From Leptidea sinapis (Eukaryota > Arthropoda > Insecta > Lepidoptera > Pieridae): a DNA stretch of 64,000 bases. This document shows, piece by piece, positions 10,244 to 21,208 of the stretch. The stretch covers positions 9,424,001-9,488,000 of the forward strand of contig NC_066292.1 of the NCBI RefSeq assembly GCF_905404315.1, in the 5' to 3' direction. Made by a program: the position numbers and the translations under genes. Every line of letters starts with the position of its first letter. The first letter of the stretch is position 1. The notes below the pieces were generated by a model, which had not been told where the DNA came from, searched no databases, and saw only the letters and a list, made by a program, of their open reading frames with translations.

Positions 10244-10413
10244 ATGATCTCTGTAAGGGCTATGCTTGGAGTTTCCCTGCGAGATCGAATGAGATATGGG
10301 GAGATCCGTAGGAGAACCAAAGTTACCGACAAAGCCCAAATGATTGCGAAACTGAAGTGGCAGGGTGCAGGGCACATAGTTCGACGGATAGATGACCAGT
10401 GGGGCAAGAAAAC
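10244..10413 (+). pseudogene. RTE-like LINE ORF fragment
   Basis: In one open frame: SLRDRMRYGEIRRRTKVTDK and AQMIAKLKWQGAGHIVRR-D. This is the conserved (R)RRTxVTDIAxxIxKLKWxWAGHIxR block of RTE-type ORFs. It stops abruptly at 10413, where a Jockey-like 3' end begins. Confidence 0.82.
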
Positions 10414-10525
10414 GGTACCTTCAAAAAAAGACCGTACACCTTCCTTTAAGCCCGGCAACGCTCCTGTGGTGTTTCGGGAGAGTATGGGCGGCAGTGCTGT
10501 TTGTAGTCCGTTTCCATTAAAAAAA
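10414..10525 (+). mobile_element. Jockey/CR1-like 3' end fused to RTE fragment
   Basis: GGTACCTTCAAAAAAAGACC, then CGGCAACGCTCCTGTG, and the A-run. The open reading frame passes across the junction (10244-10543), so the two LINE pieces form a chimera. Confidence 0.78.
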
Positions 10526-10923
10526 TTACCAGAAATACACTAACTGCAGCATCACGAAGCAACAGGACTTGCACCCCTTCTGTCTCAACCTAAATTTGAA
10601 AATTTTATATCGATATTATCAACTAGGACCGATCGCGATGGAGATGCACTGTGGATGCTCTCTGCCGCAGCTTGGGGTTACTGGAACATGAATAAAAGAT
10701 AAATGATCACCTAGAGAATTTGATAGAAATGTAATAAGATTCTAGCCAGACGATTGCTATATTATATACATTCATTACATCACTACGTACTCTTGCAACG
10801 CTCCGGATTTTGAGAGACTTCTGCAATATAGGAGTGCGCATAATGACAAGAATATTAATAAATTAATAATCTTATTGTATTATAAAGTTATAAATGTTAT
10901 ATTTTGGTTGATATAGTTGTAGA
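10526..10923. other. Intron with a 50-bp RTE-tail scrap
   Basis: AACTAGGACCGATCGCGATG at about 10620 resembles the GGACCGATCGTCGT(T/G)GAG block of RTE tails. Nothing else was recognised. Confidence 0.4.
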
Positions 10924-11121
10924 TACACAAATAAAATTTGAAAACAAAAACGATGCGGGACTCGAAACCATGACATCTCGCGTTCCGTGCGAGTGTTCTT
11001 CTAACTGAGGTAACTGGTAAGGTAATCTTGTATGCTGTGTACAACTCTCAGGATGTGGCTTCATCTACGGGATCTACTTTACAGCTGATAACCTGCTCAA
11101 CTCCAGTATTTACATATTAGG
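10924..11121 (-). mobile_element. tRNA-derived SINE, interrupted by a LINE
   Basis: Minus-strand copy of the SINE seen best at 57185-57440: GATGCGGGACTCGAAACCA is the remnant T arm/B box, followed by the body with GGCTTCATCTACGGGATC. It is interrupted at 11121 by the LINE at 11122-11591; GATGTCGCTCTTG of the SINE resumes after it. Confidence 0.82.
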
Positions 11122-11591
11122 GAATTGTCTGGCGCACCCCAGTATCAGCTCGATCCATTTGACCGCGTGCAACGCAGAGCAGCTCGAATTGTCGGGGACC
11201 CAGTGCTCTGCAAACGGCTGGATCATTTGGCGTTGCGTAGAGACGTCACTTCATTGTGTGTCTTCTACCGCATTTATCACGGGGAGTGTTCCGAAGAGCT
11301 GTTTAACCTGATGCCTACTGCCGAATTCCACCTTCGCATGTCACGCCACAAGTTAGGATATCATCCCCACCATCTGGATGTGTGGCGGTCCTCCGTTTTC
11401 AAGGAGCTTTCTTCCTCGTACTACAACGCTGTGGAATGAGCTTCCTTGTGCGGTATTTCCGGACGATACGACATGGGTACCTTCAAAAAAAGCGCGTACA
11501 CCTTCCTTAAAGGCCGGCAACGCTCTTGTGATTCCTCTGGTGATCACTTAACACCAGGTGACCCGTACGCCCTATTCCATAAAAAAAAATT
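11122..11591 (+). pseudogene. Jockey/CR1-like LINE, C-terminal RT fragment and 3' end
   Basis: The open frame 11125-11439 encodes SGAPQYQLDPFDRVQRRAAR, then LDHLALRRDV, LCVFYRIYHGEC and HKLGYHPHHLDVW. This is the post-RT C-terminal region of the resident family. A small deletion, where copies read W-R-S-S-T-V-R-F, shifts the frame, and the rest (NELPCAVF..RYDMGTFKK) lies in another frame to about 11550. It ends in the A-rich tail. It is 5'-truncated and inserted in the SINE. Confidence 0.88.
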
Positions 11592-11715
11592 ACTGGAGAT
11601 GTCGCTCTTGTTTTTGTTATTGTTTTCAAATTTTATTTGTGTTTTAATCCTAGTAGTGAGGGTTATCACTTTAAAAAAACATAACAAATTGTTGGAGATA
11701 TGTGGATTTCATAAT
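11592..11715 (-). mobile_element. tRNA-derived SINE, distal part after LINE interruption
   Basis: GAGATGTCGCTCTTG, then TTTTCAAATTTTATTTGTGT and a TCACTTTAAA..AACAAATTGTT stretch, matching (reversed) the head of the SINE at 51140-51300. Confidence 0.7.
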
Positions 11716-11939
11716 AAACTATATTAAAATACAACAAATTTACGCATTGTTGCACGTCCGCCGTTCTAATTAGCACTTAATCACTACTTTCTGGTGATGT
11801 TTTAGTCACCTGTGAAACGATATAATGACGTGGCTGAAGCACTTTTTATATTATTGCTACCCAGTGAACGCATACAAAACATTGCAACCTAATATTCATA
11901 ACATAATAATAATTACACAGCCATAAGATAAGGAAGAAA

Positions 11940-12108
11940 ACAAAACTAACTGATGCCTTAAGTCAAGCATTAAAACTAAAGTGGCGATAGGCCGGATATA
12001 TTTTCCGACAAACAGACGCTAGTTGGATCATTCAGATTACAAAATGGAAGGGACCTGCAGATAAAAGAAATGTGGTCAGACCGCATAAAAGGTGGACCGA
12101 TGAGATTA
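11940..12108 (+). pseudogene. RTE-like LINE ORF fragment, diverged
   Basis: DALSQALKLKWR-AGYIFRQT and DASWIIQITKWKGPA, then RPHKRWTDEI. It follows the same block as 4235 and 10244 but is more diverged, so it is an older or different family. Confidence 0.65.
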
Positions 12109-12660
12109 TAATAATAATACTTTATTTCAGACCCTTGATCCATAGTACAGACACAGTATAAAATTATATATTATATATTATAGATATTGGCGGAACTAAC
12201 TGGCTCGAAAAAGGGAAAAATAGAAAGGAGTAAAGGAGGCCTTTATCCAACTGGGATCCATTTGAAAATTATCAAGTAAACTAACATAGTGCATGCATTA
12301 TAACTTACTAACATAAAAGTTAAAATCGACTAACCGTACTAACATACATACTAACACTAAAATAAAGAAAATTAAATGGAAAATTAATAAAAAGGCTTTG
12401 TTATCATTATTATCATAATATTCATAACATAATTTTCTTCTGTGTAATTTGTAAGAATCGTTATCAGATGATTTAAAGTAATTTACCTTAACTCGTAAAG
12501 TCAATATATTATTTATTATTATAGACCCGTCAATGAGAAGAGTAGCAATACTCTCGCCGACACTTGAATAATTAATTTTATCTTTGTAAATGTTTCGGAG
12601 ATTTGTCAACACAAAGTTTGGAATTATCTGGGTTATAATTTATGTTCAGGATTATTCAAG
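12109..12660 (-). mobile_element. Possible LINE 3' tail (minus strand)
   Basis: TAATACTTTATTTCAGACCC at 12115 resembles the reversed 'CTGAAATAAAGTATTATT' 3' ends common to insect LINEs. A 104-codon minus-strand frame (12298-12612) is low-complexity and AT-driven. Class not determined. Confidence 0.35.
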
Positions 12661-12799
12661 ATCTATCAAATATAACTTTAGATATTTTCTCATTTGAACG
12701 ATAGGTTTATATTTACAAGGTATTCTTTATTACACTCAAATGTCTTATTTAACATTTCAGCTTCAATGTAAATTTGCCTTAGGTGAGTGTTATAGATAG

Positions 12800-13045
12800 T
12801 TATATCTTACACAAATTAAATTTGGAAACAAAATTGATGAACGATGCTGGACTCAAACCTGTGACCTCTCGCGTTCCGCGCAAGGGCTCTTCCACTGAGC
12901 GAACCATCCGAGTGACGTAAAGTTTATAAATCTTGATATGTCTTTGTTCGACAACTGGTTGTGGCTTCATCTACAGGATCTGATAGCCTGCTCAACCTCA
13001 ATATTTCCATATTAGGAAATTGACTTAAGATGTCGCTCTTTAAAA
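12800..13045 (-). mobile_element. tRNA-derived SINE copy
   Basis: Same order as 57185-57440: ACACAAATTAAATTTGGAAA, a decayed tRNA-like segment (GACCTCTCGCGTTCCGCGC), GGCTTCATCTACAGGATCTG and a terminal AGATGTCGCTCTT. Confidence 0.85.
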
Positions 13046-13131
13046 AAAAAATTTAAAGTTTAATTACACAATTTCATATCTTCTTAAGAAAATCTATATG
13101 TATTATGGGTAATTTTTTATCTCTATCAAAA

Positions 13132-13520
13132 CGTTTGAATTCAAATATTTTCACTCTAAATAGGATATGAAATCTCTTATTGAACGTCAAAAACTATCAT
13201 CACCCATTCGAAAATGTATGCTTCAGATCTGAAGAACAAGCGCAAGAAACTTGGTGGAATTCTTTTTCGTTACAATCAACAATACAATTTATAATTTAAA
13301 TAGCTTGACGGCGGTCGCTCCATTCCCATTATGTAGTATCATGATTATAGTATATAATATTAGTAGCCCTTGCCACATAAACGTCTTTAACAATGATTTT
13401 GAATTTACATTTTTTTTGAACTTTTTCAGGTATCATGTTGTAAAAGCTTATGCATCGCCCACAAAAGACTTGTTAAGTCGACTGAATCGTGTAGTAGGCT
13501 TAACAAGTGTTTGTTAAGTG
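13132..13520 (-). pseudogene. LINE C-terminal fragment and 3' UTR
   Basis: The minus strand gives NRVSKSFVGDA and, frameshifted, AFTT-YLKK. These correspond to NRVSKFFVGRCVCFYNKIPE of the copy at 51600-52033. The 3' UTR shares TTTGAATTCAAATATTTT and the 'TGACGTTCAATAAGAGATTT'-type end. Dead. Confidence 0.7.
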
Positions 13521-13608
13521 AATTGAAGTTAGAGTGATTACTCTCTGCAAATCGTAAAATCTTTAATGTATTTTGTCTATATTGCAGGTGAAGTAACAAA
13601 TCAACGGA

Positions 13609-13652
13609 TTATCATAACCGCTGTTTTTTATATAAAACAGCTGTTATGATAA
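13609..13652. repeat. Hairpin, 19-bp arms, one mismatch
   Basis: TTATCATAACCGCTGTTTT pairs with AAAACAGCTGTTATGATAA around a 6-base loop. Function unknown. Confidence 0.75.
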
Positions 13653-13957
13653 GAAGCCGAACGTCGTTCAACTGAATTCGCGTAATTGCACTACGCTTAC
13701 CAAAAATGCGTAATTATGTTCGTTTACGTAAATTTTGCGGTGATAATGTGCATTTAGTGAAGGCTGACTTGAAATATATTATAAAAAATGCCAAAAATCT
13801 TCAATCAATGTCTATTTTCACGCCATTTTACATATTTTTCTTAAAGCTCAGAAATTTACGAAATAACAACGCCCAAAATGTCGTTCAACTGTCTAACATT
13901 ACGTAGCTTTTTCACATATAGAATATGATGATAAAATAAAAAAGGTGATAAAACCTT
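13653..13957. other. Intron sequence, no recognised feature
   Basis: A 66-codon frame here has no recognisable motif. Confidence 0.35.
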
Positions 13958-14232
13958 ACCAGTGGGAGGCTCATTTGCACAGGATGTCGGCTAGATATGG
14001 GTGTAAACATTATTGTGCTTCGGTCTGAAGGGCGCTGTAGCTAGTGAAATTACTGGGCAAATGAGACTTAACATCTCATGTTTCAAGGTGACGAGCGCAA
14101 TAATTGTAGTGTCGTTAAGAATTTTTCGGTTTCTCAAGAATCCTGGGCAGCACTGCATTGTTATGAGCAGGGCGTATAAATACCATCAGCTGAACGTCCT
14201 GCTCATCTCGTCCCTTACTGCCATAAAAAAAA
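13958..14232 (+). repeat. Hairpin-rich short repeat ('GGAGGCTCC' family), copy 1
   Basis: It starts CCAGTGGGAGGCTC and passes through CGGTCTGAAGGGCGCTGTAG, GTGACGAGCGCAAT and CATCAGCTGAACGTCCTGC, ending near CATAAAAAAAA. Ten copies, complete or partial, occur in this window in both orientations. It is non-coding and has no evident A/B boxes. Confidence 0.85.
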
Positions 14233-15344
14233 CATTATATCTGAAACAGAGCAACTAAGCGAGGTGCGGTGCATCTTTGACATCAATATTCCTGGATTGA
14301 ACTGACTCTGTGCGAATCTTATTTACGCTTCATTAGATTTAATAAACGTTACAATTATTTTAGGTGGCTTGCGTTGAATATTCGCATTTACACTAATTTT
14401 CACAGAAAGTAAACCAAATCAAATATGGCTGGAAACATTACTGTGCTAATATATTTATATTTGTGTGAAATCTAACCTTTTTAATGTCAAAACCAGCTAG
14501 ATACAAATAGTACAGACAAAGAGATTTTATTCCAAATATACACATACTATATAATATGCGAAAAGACTGTTTCCCCAGCCTATTATATAAATAAGGCGGC
14601 TAGCGCTTAATAATAATATCCGGATTAAGCCAGATAGAACTGAACATATTATCGAGTAGGTGCATTATGTCGAAAGTCACATTTTTTCCCAGTTCAGCGT
14701 ATTCCAAGCTACGTATAAGAATTCCCTAAAGATTATAAACTCAGACGACATAAAACTACACCACCCGAGGGCAATTAAGACTAAAATACGTCCCTGTAGA
14801 AACAGTGAGCTGTGAAATCTTTGCAAGTTTTCAATTAAGATCTGTTTACGCCCCATTGGAAGTTTTATAGAAGTTTGAGTGAAATGTTACTCGCTCTTAG
14901 TGTTTAGTTAGCTAAGATACTTATCGGTTTTCGAAGAATTATACTACTTGTATATCCCAGTTTCACACATCTCAAACAATAATTTAATGGTGACAAGTTT
15001 TTATTGTTGTTTGTTTGAAAGCGCTAGTCTGCTTGTCATAAGCAAGTCATTAGCATCCAAGCATGCACATCTCAGCTTCATCTTAAGTATTGGTTTTTGT
15101 TAAGTTGAGCTGAAGAGAAAACGCTCCAAACTGCCATATTAGTGAGCTGGCATATATAGGTAAATAACAATGTTCTACATAGATAAGAATATCATATTAA
15201 ATATTCTTATTTTCTTTATATGGACGTAGTTCCTGACGGACTAAAAACGTTCCAAGCCACATACATCATAGCTTAAGGAATTCGCGTTTAAAGTTTAATA
15301 AATATTAGTGTATATCGGTTGGGCTACTAAGTCATGATGTCAGT
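14233..15344. other. Intron sequence, no recognised feature
   Basis: No repeat or coding sequence was recognised on either strand. Confidence 0.4.
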
Positions 15345-15618
15345 TAGAGTGACAGTAGGGCTGCCTATTTCTGCCGTGAAACAGTGATGTGTAAGCATTA
15401 CTGTGTTTCGGTCTGAAGGGCGCCGAAGCTAGTGAAATTACTGGGCAAATGAGACTTAAAATCCTATGTCTCAAGGTGACGAGCGCAGTTATAGTGCCAT
15501 TCAGAATTTATGGGGTTTTTCGATAATCCTGAGCGGCACTGCATTGTAATGTGCAGGGCGTATGAATTACCATCAGCTGAACGTCCTGCTCGTCTTGTTC
15601 CTTATTTTCATTAAAAAA
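15345..15618 (+). repeat. Hairpin-rich short repeat, copy 2
   Basis: Same order of blocks as 13958-14232. CAGTGATGTGTAAGCATTACTG and CTGAGCGGCACTGC are seen; it ends TTTTCATTAAAAAAA. Confidence 0.85.
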
Positions 15619-16084
15619 AGTAGAGATTCATATTTTATCAATATTGCTTTTCTAATAACAGGTACTTAATATTTTGGATTCAAATTGTAACGATACGGTC
15701 TATACTATGCTTTATCTATATATCGTAGATGTATTAACGCCGGTATCAAGACAGTCTACTGTTTTCCAGACAGTAGATACGCTGATAGGGCTAATAATCA
15801 AGGCTATTTACGGCCGTTTAATGACAAGATCGTATCTATCCATAGTTATGTCCAATATAGTTATATTATTAGTTATTGTCCAATGCTATCTGTCGGTTGG
15901 TAATTGAAATGTAACTAAGCGTAAAAGGATAGATTTGTCTACCTCTAGTAAGATAAACTAAGGATAGATAGGTTATTGCAAACGGCCGTTATTACTGTCG
16001 AGACACAGTCCAGTATATTTGAAATGTCTGCTTTAAGGTAGCACAGTTCATATGCACATTTACTACTTGCTAAGTGTTAAAGAT
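15619..16084. other. Intron with short inverted repeats
   Basis: Around 15760-15990 there are short inversions (for example ACGGCCGTTTAAT against AACGGCCGTTATT) suggesting an old foldback, too decayed to delimit. Confidence 0.35.
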
Positions 16085-16440
16085 GAAATGAAATGAAATA
16101 TATCTTTATTGCAGACCACAAAATAATTAAACATAACAAAAATCGAGAATACATAGGCGGCCTTATCGCTTAATAGCGATTTCTACCAGGCAACCTGTAA
16201 TGAAGTAGTTTTAGTTGAAAAGATAAGAGAATGTGGTGTTATCGATATGCATATAATTTAAACATGCACATACAGCAAATAATTCCAAGAAAAGAACTAG
16301 TAATGAATTTGTCACAGTAATAAATAATAATTATGGAGCATCTTTTTGAAAGATTGGAGAGTTTGAGCCTTTCTTATTTCAGAGGGAAGAGAATTCCATT
16401 TTCAATCCACCGTCATCCAAAGATCAACATTCTTTCGTAG
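16085..16440 (-). mobile_element. Probable LINE 3' end (minus strand)
   Basis: AAATGAAATATATCTTTATT at the left is the reversed AATAAAGATATATTTCATTT end usual for lepidopteran CR1-like elements. Stops interrupt every frame. The family is not resolved. Confidence 0.5.
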
Positions 16441-16734
16441 ATTTCTGTAATTTAACTGACATAACAGATATTCATAGATATATTATAATAAATTATTATA
16501 ATGCTAAAACAAGCAATTTAAAAAGCGAATATATAATAAATATATTAATTGAAGTCTCATGTCTAGTAGGGATTATTCCAAGCGGGAATCTGGCTTTCTC
16601 GCGTTCAAATATTTTATTTGCTCCTCTTTAGTTCTTACAGCCCTGGTGGCCTCGATCTTATAATATGATTTGTGATAGACGATGTGTTTGTATATCTATT
16701 AATAGTACGATATATGAAAGTGTATAATATCTTC
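16441..16734. other. AT-rich intron, no recognised feature
   Basis: Nothing recognised. Confidence 0.35.
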
Positions 16735-17000
16735 TTATAATATATATAAATTATGTGACACGTTATTTGTCCGCGATGGACTCCTAAACTAATGAACGGA
16801 TTTAAATGGTTTGATCCAACTTGAGAGATAGGATAGTTTTTATTTCTATTTGGGACCCGTAATTGTTTTTATTTTCTGTATTTGTTTTGTATGGATATAT
16901 TGTCTATAAGAGATTTTTTGACGCACGGTTTGATAGTTCTTCTGTGAAACAATTTCGTTTCAACCACAGAACAGTTTAAAGAGATTACAATGGCCTTGTG
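16735..17000 (-). repeat. 'ACTAGCTGA' repeat, minus-strand copy lacking its start
   Basis: Reverse complement of about 3540-3770: GGACTCCTAAACTAATGAAC, then GGGACCCGTAATTGTTTTTA and a GTGAAACAATTTC block. Confidence 0.8.
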
Positions 17001-17424
17001 GGCGGGGCAGGCGCGCCGCGTATATGACCCACTGAGCATATTTCAACGAAATTAGCTTGACCAGCTGACAGTTGCGCTCTTATTGTGATAAGGTATGATA
17101 CTCCGCGAAAGTGATGAATTTTGCCGTCTTGCACTATGATAACGCGTCGATAAAGAAGCCTGGTGTGTAGTGTAGCCCGAGAAGGAAGTTTATTTTCATC
17201 AGAAAGTCAAAAACCTCCAAATACAAGTGATATTTGGAATTATTAAATATATCAAAGTTTGAATCCATGCGTATCGATAGGGTTGTACCTAATTGTAAAC
17301 AATGTCGATGTTAAGTATGTGTATACATTTGTACATACACGGAATAGGTAAGGTATCTTCGCATAGTATCGGAATAATAAAGGGAACACGACAACCTACA
17401 AAGCGCAGGTCCATCAAAATAAGG
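17001..17424. other. Intron sequence, no recognised feature
   Basis: A GC-rich patch at 17000-17030 carries GGGCGGGGC. No promoter can be argued from that alone. Confidence 0.35.
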
Positions 17425-17505
17425 TGTACTGCTGTCATTTCGGGTCTGGCGCACCCCAATATCAGCTCAAATCTTTGAACACTGCACGCAGATCACCTGT
17501 CGTTG
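17425..17505 (+). mobile_element. Internal scrap of Jockey/CR1-like LINE
   Basis: CTGCTGTCATTTCGGGTCTGG then CGCACCCCAATATCAGCTC matches 39251-39330 (the RT C-terminal region, L-x-SGAPQYQL). Both ends are truncated. Confidence 0.7.
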
Positions 17506-18044
17506 TGACATGGCTTATATTTTGGGAATAAAAAACCCTTGCCTATCGATTATTATTTACATGATTTGAATATATTCGATTTAAATGTCAAAATCGATTT
17601 TTGGAAGTCGGGTTGTTCTTTATGCGTGACACATCACTTTTCTCATATACCCATCCACGAAGTATAACATTATCGGTATGACAGTTTAACTAAAAAAATG
17701 TGAAACTTCATAGGCGTGAAATGTCAAAAGTAGGTGTGTATGCCAATTATCTATGTGTTGACCAATTATAGGGCTGCGTTAGTTGTTACGCATGTAGCTA
17801 CGAATGTAGTAATTACGAATGCTTGTGTTTATTTGACTAGGGCGTGTCTAGGGCGTGTAGTATCACATTGAGTGGCGACAGTTGTTCCCATACAAATTAC
17901 GCGTGATGGCCATTCTAATGTATTTTACTTATTCTGTGGTTTCAACAACAACGAGCATATTTTAGGAAATAATTCTTGATGTTACGAAATATTATTGAAG
18001 AATTCATAAAAGACAGTTTATTATTTATTATGTACAGAACAACG
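17506..18044. other. Intron sequence, no recognised feature
   Basis: Contains a short direct repeat, TAGGGCGTGT (about 17838 and 17849). Nothing else recognised. Confidence 0.35.
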
Positions 18045-18160
18045 TCGGGATATAAATATCGCAGTCAAGAACGTCGAGCCAAGAAGCGAGTATTTTCGTC
18101 TAAGTTTGGGTGTAATTGGTGTGCGGAGCGAGTGCGGCTTTGCCCCGTCATACATATATG
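18045..18160 (+). repeat. Dispersed repeat pair member (with 41935-42067)
   Basis: TCAAGAACGTCGAGCCAAGA, then TTCGTCTAAGTTTGGGTGTA and GCGAGTGCGG. The reverse complement of 41935-42067 reads TCGAGAACGTCAAGTACAAG, then TTCGTCTAAGCTCGGGTGTA. More GC-rich than its surroundings; identity unknown. Confidence 0.6.
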
Positions 18161-19111
18161 ATCCCATCATATACAAATAAACCTCGCACTATATACCATT
18201 TATAACCATATATACTTTCTACCATAAATAAAGACTTTATAATAGTTTTAAATATTATATTAAAATCCTTTAACTATTAGCTTGATAAAATTTTATTTAT
18301 TTATTATATAATCAAATATTTGGTTAAAACAATGTTAATTAATATTGAAATAATTATAATAACAGTTCCAGATTTATAATTAGCCCAATATAATATTAAT
18401 TACACAATTATTTCACGTTATTAACACAACGGCCGCCAAAAGGGCACTTAACGGCCAATTATTAACAAGACTCGAAAAACAACTCACAAAATTCAACCCC
18501 ATTGGTTTAATACGATTTCAACCCTCACGTAATTTGCGTAATATTAAAATTTCAACAATATATTTTTCTTCTGTTTCCCCGTGTTTTACACTTAAATTAT
18601 TATCGATGGCTGCATCTAAGAAGCCTGCAATTTTCTTCTCTTGTACATTTTTTGAAATGAAAACTTCTAAAGGCACTTTCGCTGTTGAGCACTTTTAATG
18701 GTGATACAGCACTGAACTCTCAAGATCAAGAACTAATTTTACTTTCGACAGGAATTCGAAAATTGAATGAAATTATTTAATTTGGATTTCTGAATGTGAT
18801 ACAATAATGATGATAATAACAAGATTTTTTCGATATTATGAATAAAAGTAATGTTGAATTAATCTTATAAAATTTAAATGAATTGTTTTTTTTTGTAATA
18901 AATAGATAATAATTTATATTTTTTATGTATAGCGTAATAAAACAGCGCAATTAATGAAAATGTCATTGATATATATTTGCTTTGACAAAAAAGAATTAAC
19001 TTTTTATTACATATTACTTAAAATATTTCATAACGTTTTAAAAATAATGTTCGCAAGTTTGAGAAGGTACTAATTTAGCCAAGCTATTCAACACGGAGAT
19101 AATTTATTATA
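18161..19111. other. AT-rich intron, no recognised feature
   Basis: Strongly AT-rich; nothing recognised. Confidence 0.4.
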
Positions 19112-19439
19112 TACTAGCTGATACCCGCGGCTTCATCCGCGTAGATGTGTCCTATTCCAGTTCCGGTTCCCGTTTTCGCTCCCGTTCCTAACATATTATA
19201 TGAATCTTATTTCGAGGAAGATGGCTATGGCAAATTAAACCTACTATTGGAATAGATATACCTCATCGAAGTGAATTTCAGTTTTTCATAAATCCCGTGG
19301 CAACCATGAATTTTGCCGGGATAAAATGTAGCCTATCCCAAGCTCTAGTCTATCGATGTACCAAATTTCATCTAAATCGGATCAGTAGCTCTGGCGTAGC
19401 AGCGTAGTAAACAAACGTACTCGTACATTTACATTTATA
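19112..19439 (+). repeat. 'ACTAGCTGATACCCGCGGC' dispersed repeat, split by a mariner
   Basis: TACTAGCTGATACCCGCGGC start, GCCGGGATAAAATGTAGCCT middle, and CCAAATTTCATCTAAATCGG near the end. It is interrupted at TA (19438-19439). The few bases after the mariner (ATATAAGTAGGGAT from 20720) look like its missing end. Confidence 0.75.
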
Positions 19440-20717
19440 CATGGGGCGCACTAAAAGTTTTGCACTTCTAGCTAATCGGAACTATTTGAATTTCGAATGT
19501 TAACGTTGTAACCTTCTTAGTAATAAAAATAACAATCGGCGGGAAATCATTTGTCAATTGATAAAAAAATCACACATCAAAGTTCTACGTACGCAACGAA
19601 ATTGGAATTAAGTCGAAATTACTATAGAGCGATAAATTTTTATGATTTTAAAAGTTCTCACTCTCCGCAAGACTGTGCCGCTCGTCTTCAAAATGCTTTT
19701 GGGAGAGAAACACCTTGCTTGAGCACTGTGAGGCGATGGTTTGCTGAATTTGAGAGAGGTCGGGTTTCTTTAAATGACGAAATTCGTGAAGGGCGGCCTT
19801 CAACTGCCGTCAACGAAAATAATGTGGCTACTGCTAAGCGGCTAATTGAAGAAAACCCACGGATCACCTATGAGACAATTCGAGGACTATTGGGGATTGG
19901 TATGAGCCAAATTCAGAAAATTTTACACGAAGAATTGAAAATTCGGAAACTATGTTGTCGTTGGATCCCTCTTGAACTGACAGCGGAGCAGAAGCGGGCT
20001 CGCGTGGACATGGTGCTCATAGAAGCTAATGTAGTACAACCACGGACAATCTAATGCTGTATATGACATTGTCATAGGAGGCGAAACGTGGATTTATTGT
20101 TGTAGAACCCGAATAATACAGCAATCATGTGAATGGGTGTTTGAAAATGAGAACAGGCCAAAAATAGTGAGGCAGGTGAGAAACGTTGGTAAAAAAAATA
20201 TCGCATTTTTTTTCTCAGCTACGGGTTCAATTCCACTTGAAGATCAAAAGAGTGTTAATGCCGAGTGTTATTCTACCATCTGTTTACCCAGGGTGTAAAT
20301 AAAGTTCGCGACAGGCGACCAAAAAAGCCGCGTTTTACTACATCATGACAACGCTTCTTCACACACGGCCAACAAAACTAAGTCATGTTTTTAGGTTCCG
20401 AAAAAGTACATCTCGTCACCTATACTGCACATAGCCCTGACCTAGCAACCTGTGATTTCTGTACTTTCCCCAAAATCAAAGATTTGATGAGAGGTTTCAC
20501 TTTTACCAATTCCGAAGAGGCAGTGATAGCGTTCAATCAGTAGGTACGTAGAATACATGCCCTCAGAGCTGTGGTCCTCCTGTTTAAAAAAATGATTCGA
20601 TCGCATGAAAAAATGTTTAAAATCTCAAGGAGAGTATATTGAAAAGCAATAAACATAATATTTTGGTAATAACATGTTGTTTTTTTAAGTAACGCAAAAC
20701 TTTTAGCGTGACCTACG
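19440..20717 (+). mobile_element. Complete-length but dead mariner (1278 bp) with TA target duplication
   Basis: TA at 19438-19439 and 20718-20719 flank 24-bp imperfect inverted termini. The left end reads CATGGGGCGCACTAAAAGTT and the reversed right end CGTAGGTCACGCTAAAAGTT. Inside is a mariner transposase gene, first half open and second half broken. The length (about 1.3 kb) is normal for mariner. It was inserted in the repeat at 19112. Confidence 0.92.
19551..20515 (+). pseudogene. mariner transposase pseudogene
   Basis: The open part (19551-20054, 167 codons) contains the paired helix-turn-helix region: NYYRAINFYDFKSSHSPQDC, then FGRETPCLSTVRRWFAEFER, and GRPSTAV, with the linker and the WIPLELTAEQK motif (usual WVPHEL). 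No ATG is available at the expected place; the frame opens at TTG. After 20054 frameshifts break it, but V-LLHHDNASSHTA (20325-20365) and YTAHSPDLATCDF (20420-20460) preserve the second and third catalytic Asp contexts (HDNA-x-x-H and SPDL...DF) of mariner enzymes. It would cut and paste DNA at TA sites if intact. Confidence 0.9.
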
Positions 20718-20719
20718 TA

Positions 20720-21091
20720 ATATAAGTAGGGATTGGTGCAATAATTTTTGAAATCGAATAGATAGTTTGATAGCAGGATATTATATCCAACACAAACTTT
20801 ACCTATATAAATAGATATATGTAGTGTAGATGTACCTTATCGTAATATAATTATCTGAGACGTAGTTGATTGTTTGGTCAGCAAATAATATTGGTCTATT
20901 GTTTGGCTTGTATATAATATTGGGAGATTATGAATAATTTTGTTATATTGTTTTGACTGTGGTGAAATTCATGGAAAACATATTCTCAGGCTGATATTAT
21001 AATTGAAGTTTTTGATATTATATTACAGTTTAAATCTACTTTTTTCATATTGAAATCAAAAGTTTGTTCTGTCAAGACTTCGGCTTTGATC
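20720..21091. other. Intron sequence after mariner
   Basis: The first about 15 bp complete the repeat interrupted at 19439. The rest is unrecognised AT-rich DNA. Confidence 0.4.
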
Positions 21092-21208
21092 ATTTATACG
21101 TCTAGATAGACTATGACAGTTGTGAAAAAGTCGAAAAAAATTAAGTGTAATTTTTTCTGTTTTTAATCGGTTGTCTAACAGCCTAAGATTCTATCTAGAC
21201 GTATAAAT
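21092..21208. mobile_element. 117-bp MITE with 18-bp inverted repeats
   Basis: ATTTATACGTCTAGATAG at 21092-21109 is exactly inverted at 21191-21208. Non-coding middle. No clear target duplication. Confidence 0.75.
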
